Below are positions 6,277-7,759 of a stretch of 7,759 nt of DNA, in pieces. Source of the DNA: Chloroflexi bacterium TMED70 (GTDB taxonomy: Bacteria > Chloroflexota > Dehalococcoidia > Lucifugimonadales > Lucifugimonadaceae); assembly GCA_002171675.1 (NCBI GenBank), contig NHDX01000013.1, forward strand, positions 13,841 through 21,599, in the 5' to 3' direction. The notes below the pieces were generated by a model. The model was not told the origin of the DNA, made no database searches, and was given only the letters and a program-made list of their open reading frames with translations. Made by a program: the position numbers and the translations under genes. How positions within the stretch are numbered: the stretch's first letter is position 1; the number at the start of each line of letters is the position of its first letter.

Positions 6277-6282
6277 CACCTC
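6277..6282 (-). promoter_or_regulatory. Shine-Dalgarno for the sulfurtransferase
   Basis: The minus strand reads TGAGGTGAAG, with GAGGTG at 6282-6277, 8 nt before the ATG at 6268. It supports this start over the ATGs further in. Upstream, TAATAT (6296-6291) or TATAAA (6293-6288) could be the -10, but no good -35 accompanies either. Confidence 0.7.
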
Positions 6283-6334
6283 AAAATTTTATATTATTAA
6301 TTTACAATTAAATTTATTAATGTATGGATAAGAA

Positions 6335-6340
6335 TATATT
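6335..6340 (+). promoter_or_regulatory. Possible -10 element for folC
   Basis: TATATT ends 9 nt before the folC ATG at 6350. If used, the transcript would begin within a few bases of the start codon, and no Shine-Dalgarno is present in between. No clear -35 is seen. In DNA this AT-rich a TATATT is expected often, so this is a candidate only. Confidence 0.25.
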
Positions 6341-6349
6341 TTTTAAATT

Positions 6350-7702
6350 ATGAATCAAGAATTAATCTACAAAAAAAATATTAAAAAATTAATGTCATTA
6401 ACAAATTTCGAGTATGATAAGTTGAAATCTAGACCACCTGGATTTCATCTTAATCGAGTTAATTTCATGATGAAAAAGTTTAATTATCCAAATAAAAAAA
6501 ATAATTTTATTCATGTTGCAGGATCTAAAGGTAAGGGGTCTACTTCAAACCTAATTTCATACGCTTTATCTGATAGAAAAGTAGGTTTATTCACGTCACC
6601 TCACATGCACAAACTCACAGAAAGAATAAAAATAAATAATAAACCTATTTCATATACTCTATTCAATTTTTATTTCTCAAAAGTATGGAAGATAGTTCCA
6701 GTCATGTACAAAGAAATAAATCAAATGCCTACATTTTTTGAGTTTATTACTCTTTTAGCATTAGTGATTTTTAAGGAAGAGAATGTAGAAATATCAATCA
6801 TCGAAGTTGGTTTAGGCGGAAGGTTAGACTCAACTAATGTTATTGAATCAGATATATCTGTTATAACAGGCATAAGCAGAGATCATACAAAAATTCTTGG
6901 AAATACCTTAATTAAGATTTCTAATGAAAAAGCAGGAATCATTAAATTAAATACTCCAGTTATTCTTTCACATCAAATAAAAAGAGTAACCGAAAATATA
7001 CAATCAATAGCCAAAAGTAAAAAAGCTAAAATATACAATTCATCTGATATAAAAATTAAATCAAAAATAGTGAATACAAAAAAAAGTTTTATTCAGAAAG
7101 TAGTTTTGAATGACAAATATAAATTTAATTTAAGTTTAATTGGAGATCACCAGTTAGAAAACTTAAGAACTGCAATCAAGGCTATTGAAATTTATTATAA
7201 ATTGAAAAATGAAAAAATAAATTGGGTTTCAATAATTAAAAATATTTCTAAAATAAAAATGATAGGTAGATGTGAAGTAATAAAGGTAGAAAATAATTAC
7301 TGGATAGCAGATGGAGCTCAAAACAATAAATCCTCTAAAGCACTGATCAGAACAATAAAAAAACTAAATTTTGATATGGATAAAATTTTATGGATTTATG
7401 GATCAAGCGATGGACATAGTTCAAAAGAAACTCTTAGGTCCCTAGAAAAATTAAATCCTAAGATTATATTAACTAAAAGTAGATTACCGAAAGCAAAGAG
7501 TCCGATAAATATAACAAAAGAATTGAAATATCTTAATTTAGATATAATAGAGTTAACAGATAATTCAACAGATGCTTTTGCTAAAGCCAAAGAAATAGCA
7601 AATACTGGAGATTGTATTGTTGCATTTGGATCTCTATATATAGCAGCAGAATTTGTTGAGTTGATAAGAAATATCAAACCAGAATATTATATTTATGAGT
7701 AA
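6350..7702 (+). CDS. folC: Folylpolyglutamate synthase / dihydrofolate synthase
   Basis: A 450-residue Mur-ligase-fold enzyme that adds glutamate to folates (and possibly to dihydropteroate) using ATP, in the cytoplasm. The P-loop is GSKGKGST (58-65), preceded by GFHLNRV (31-37), which fits the FolC N-terminus. FTSPHMHKLTERIKIN (81-96) and EVGLGGRLDSTN (152-163) are family signatures. ITGISRDHTKILG (172-184) carries His179, and EKAGIIK (193-199) carries Lys194, expected to be the carbamylated lysine. The C-terminal domain has GRCEVI (306-311) then ADGAQNN (320-326), where nearly all relatives read DGAHN, and it ends with FGSLYIAAE (426-434). Length is normal and the frame is intact. The ATG has no Shine-Dalgarno. 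Its stop overlaps the start of the next gene by 8 nt. Whether it is bifunctional cannot be judged from sequence alone. Confidence 0.93.
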   Translation: MNQELIYKKNIKKLMSLTNFEYDKLKSRPPGFHLNRVNFMMKKFNYPNKKNNFIHVAGSKGKGSTSNLISYALSDRKVGLFTSPHMHKLTERIKINNKPISYTLFNFYFSKVWKIVPVMYKEINQMPTFFEFITLLALVIFKEENVEISIIEVGLGGRLDSTNVIESDISVITGISRDHTKILGNTLIKISNEKAGIIKLNTPVILSHQIKRVTENIQSIAKSKKAKIYNSSDIKIKSKIVNTKKSFIQKVVLNDKYKFNLSLIGDHQLENLRTAIKAIEIYYKLKNEKINWVSIIKNISKIKMIGRCEVIKVENNYWIADGAQNNKSSKALIRTIKKLNFDMDKILWIYGSSDGHSSKETLRSLEKLNPKIILTKSRLPKAKSPINITKELKYLNLDIIELTDNSTDAFAKAKEIANTGDCIVAFGSLYIAAEFVELIRNIKPEYYIYE

Positions 7703-7759
7703 AAAAATTGTTGTTACAGGAATGGGATCTTTGACCTGCCTAGGAGATAATGTATCTGA
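7695..7759 (+). CDS. fabF: 3-oxoacyl-[acyl-carrier-protein] synthase, N-terminus only (cut by right edge)
   Basis: Starting at the ATG inside the end of folC, the frame reads MSKKIVVTGMGSLTCLGDNV and then a Ser before the window ends. This is the typical opening of FabF/KAS II-type condensing enzymes, which begin with a short basic stretch, then VVVTGxGxxTPLGxDV. They extend acyl-ACP with malonyl-ACP in fatty-acid synthesis. Only 21 residues are visible, so the catalytic Cys-His-His is out of view, and FabB-like or polyketide-type ketosynthases share this opening. The 8-nt overlap with folC, without a Shine-Dalgarno, points to co-transcription and coupled translation. Cys replaces the usual Pro in the TPLG motif. 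Confidence 0.75.
   Translation, partial: MSKKIVVTGMGSLTCLGDNVS

Noticed and set aside
6299..6314. Inverted repeat AATTTA-CAAT-TAAATT between the sulfurtransferase and folC as an operator
   Set aside because: Apart from one C in the spacer it is entirely A and T, in DNA that is almost all A and T; repeats like this are expected by chance.

Overview
The window is visibly AT-rich: roughly 30% GC in the genes I sampled by eye, and much lower between genes. It carries eight protein-coding genes with almost no spare DNA. Proteins are rich in Ile, Lys and Asn, intergenic gaps are 66-172 nt, and genes on the same strand abut or overlap. This suggests a streamlined free-living bacterium, perhaps marine. 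The mix of amidohydrolase, GMC oxidoreductase and rhodanese recalls AT-rich SAR202-like Chloroflexota, but that placement is a guess; nothing here fixes the phylum.

Layout. Bases 1-333 (minus) hold the first 111 residues of an unrecognised protein that runs off the left edge. A 172-nt divergent promoter region (334-505) follows. Bases 506-2128 (plus) encode an amidohydrolase of the D-aminoacylase / N-acyl-D-amino-acid deacylase family. It converges on a minus-strand operon: a GMC-family FAD-dependent oxidoreductase (4170-2575, TTG start), then its small Gluconate_2-dh3-like partner (2571-2125). A 66-nt divergent gap with two abutting palindromes separates this operon from a small plus-strand membrane protein (4237-4593). 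That gene converges on another minus operon: a two-domain rhodanese sulfurtransferase (6268-5411), then a degenerate tandem universal-stress-like protein (5408-4590). An 81-nt divergent gap leads to folC (6350-7702, plus), which overlaps the start of a 3-ketoacyl-ACP synthase (fabF-like, cut by the right edge).

How the genes relate. The GMC subunit and its small partner very probably form one dehydrogenase complex that oxidises a sugar or alcohol. The cytochrome c subunit of classical gluconate dehydrogenases is absent here, and neither protein shows an export signal. The deacylase may release amino acids from N-acyl-D-amino acids or related molecules. The sulfurtransferase and stress-like protein are translationally linked. 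folC (folate polyglutamation) and fabF (fatty-acid elongation) are housekeeping genes. The six transcription units alternate strands along the whole window, and both convergent junctions share a 4-nt stop-codon overlap.

I saw no RNA gene, CRISPR array, mobile element or large repeat, and no clearly new multi-gene system. The points most worth checking are the leaderless-looking promoter of the first gene, the cytochrome-less cytoplasmic dehydrogenase pair, the stress-like protein without its nucleotide motif, the His-to-Gln change in the FolC signature, and the stop-overlap architecture.
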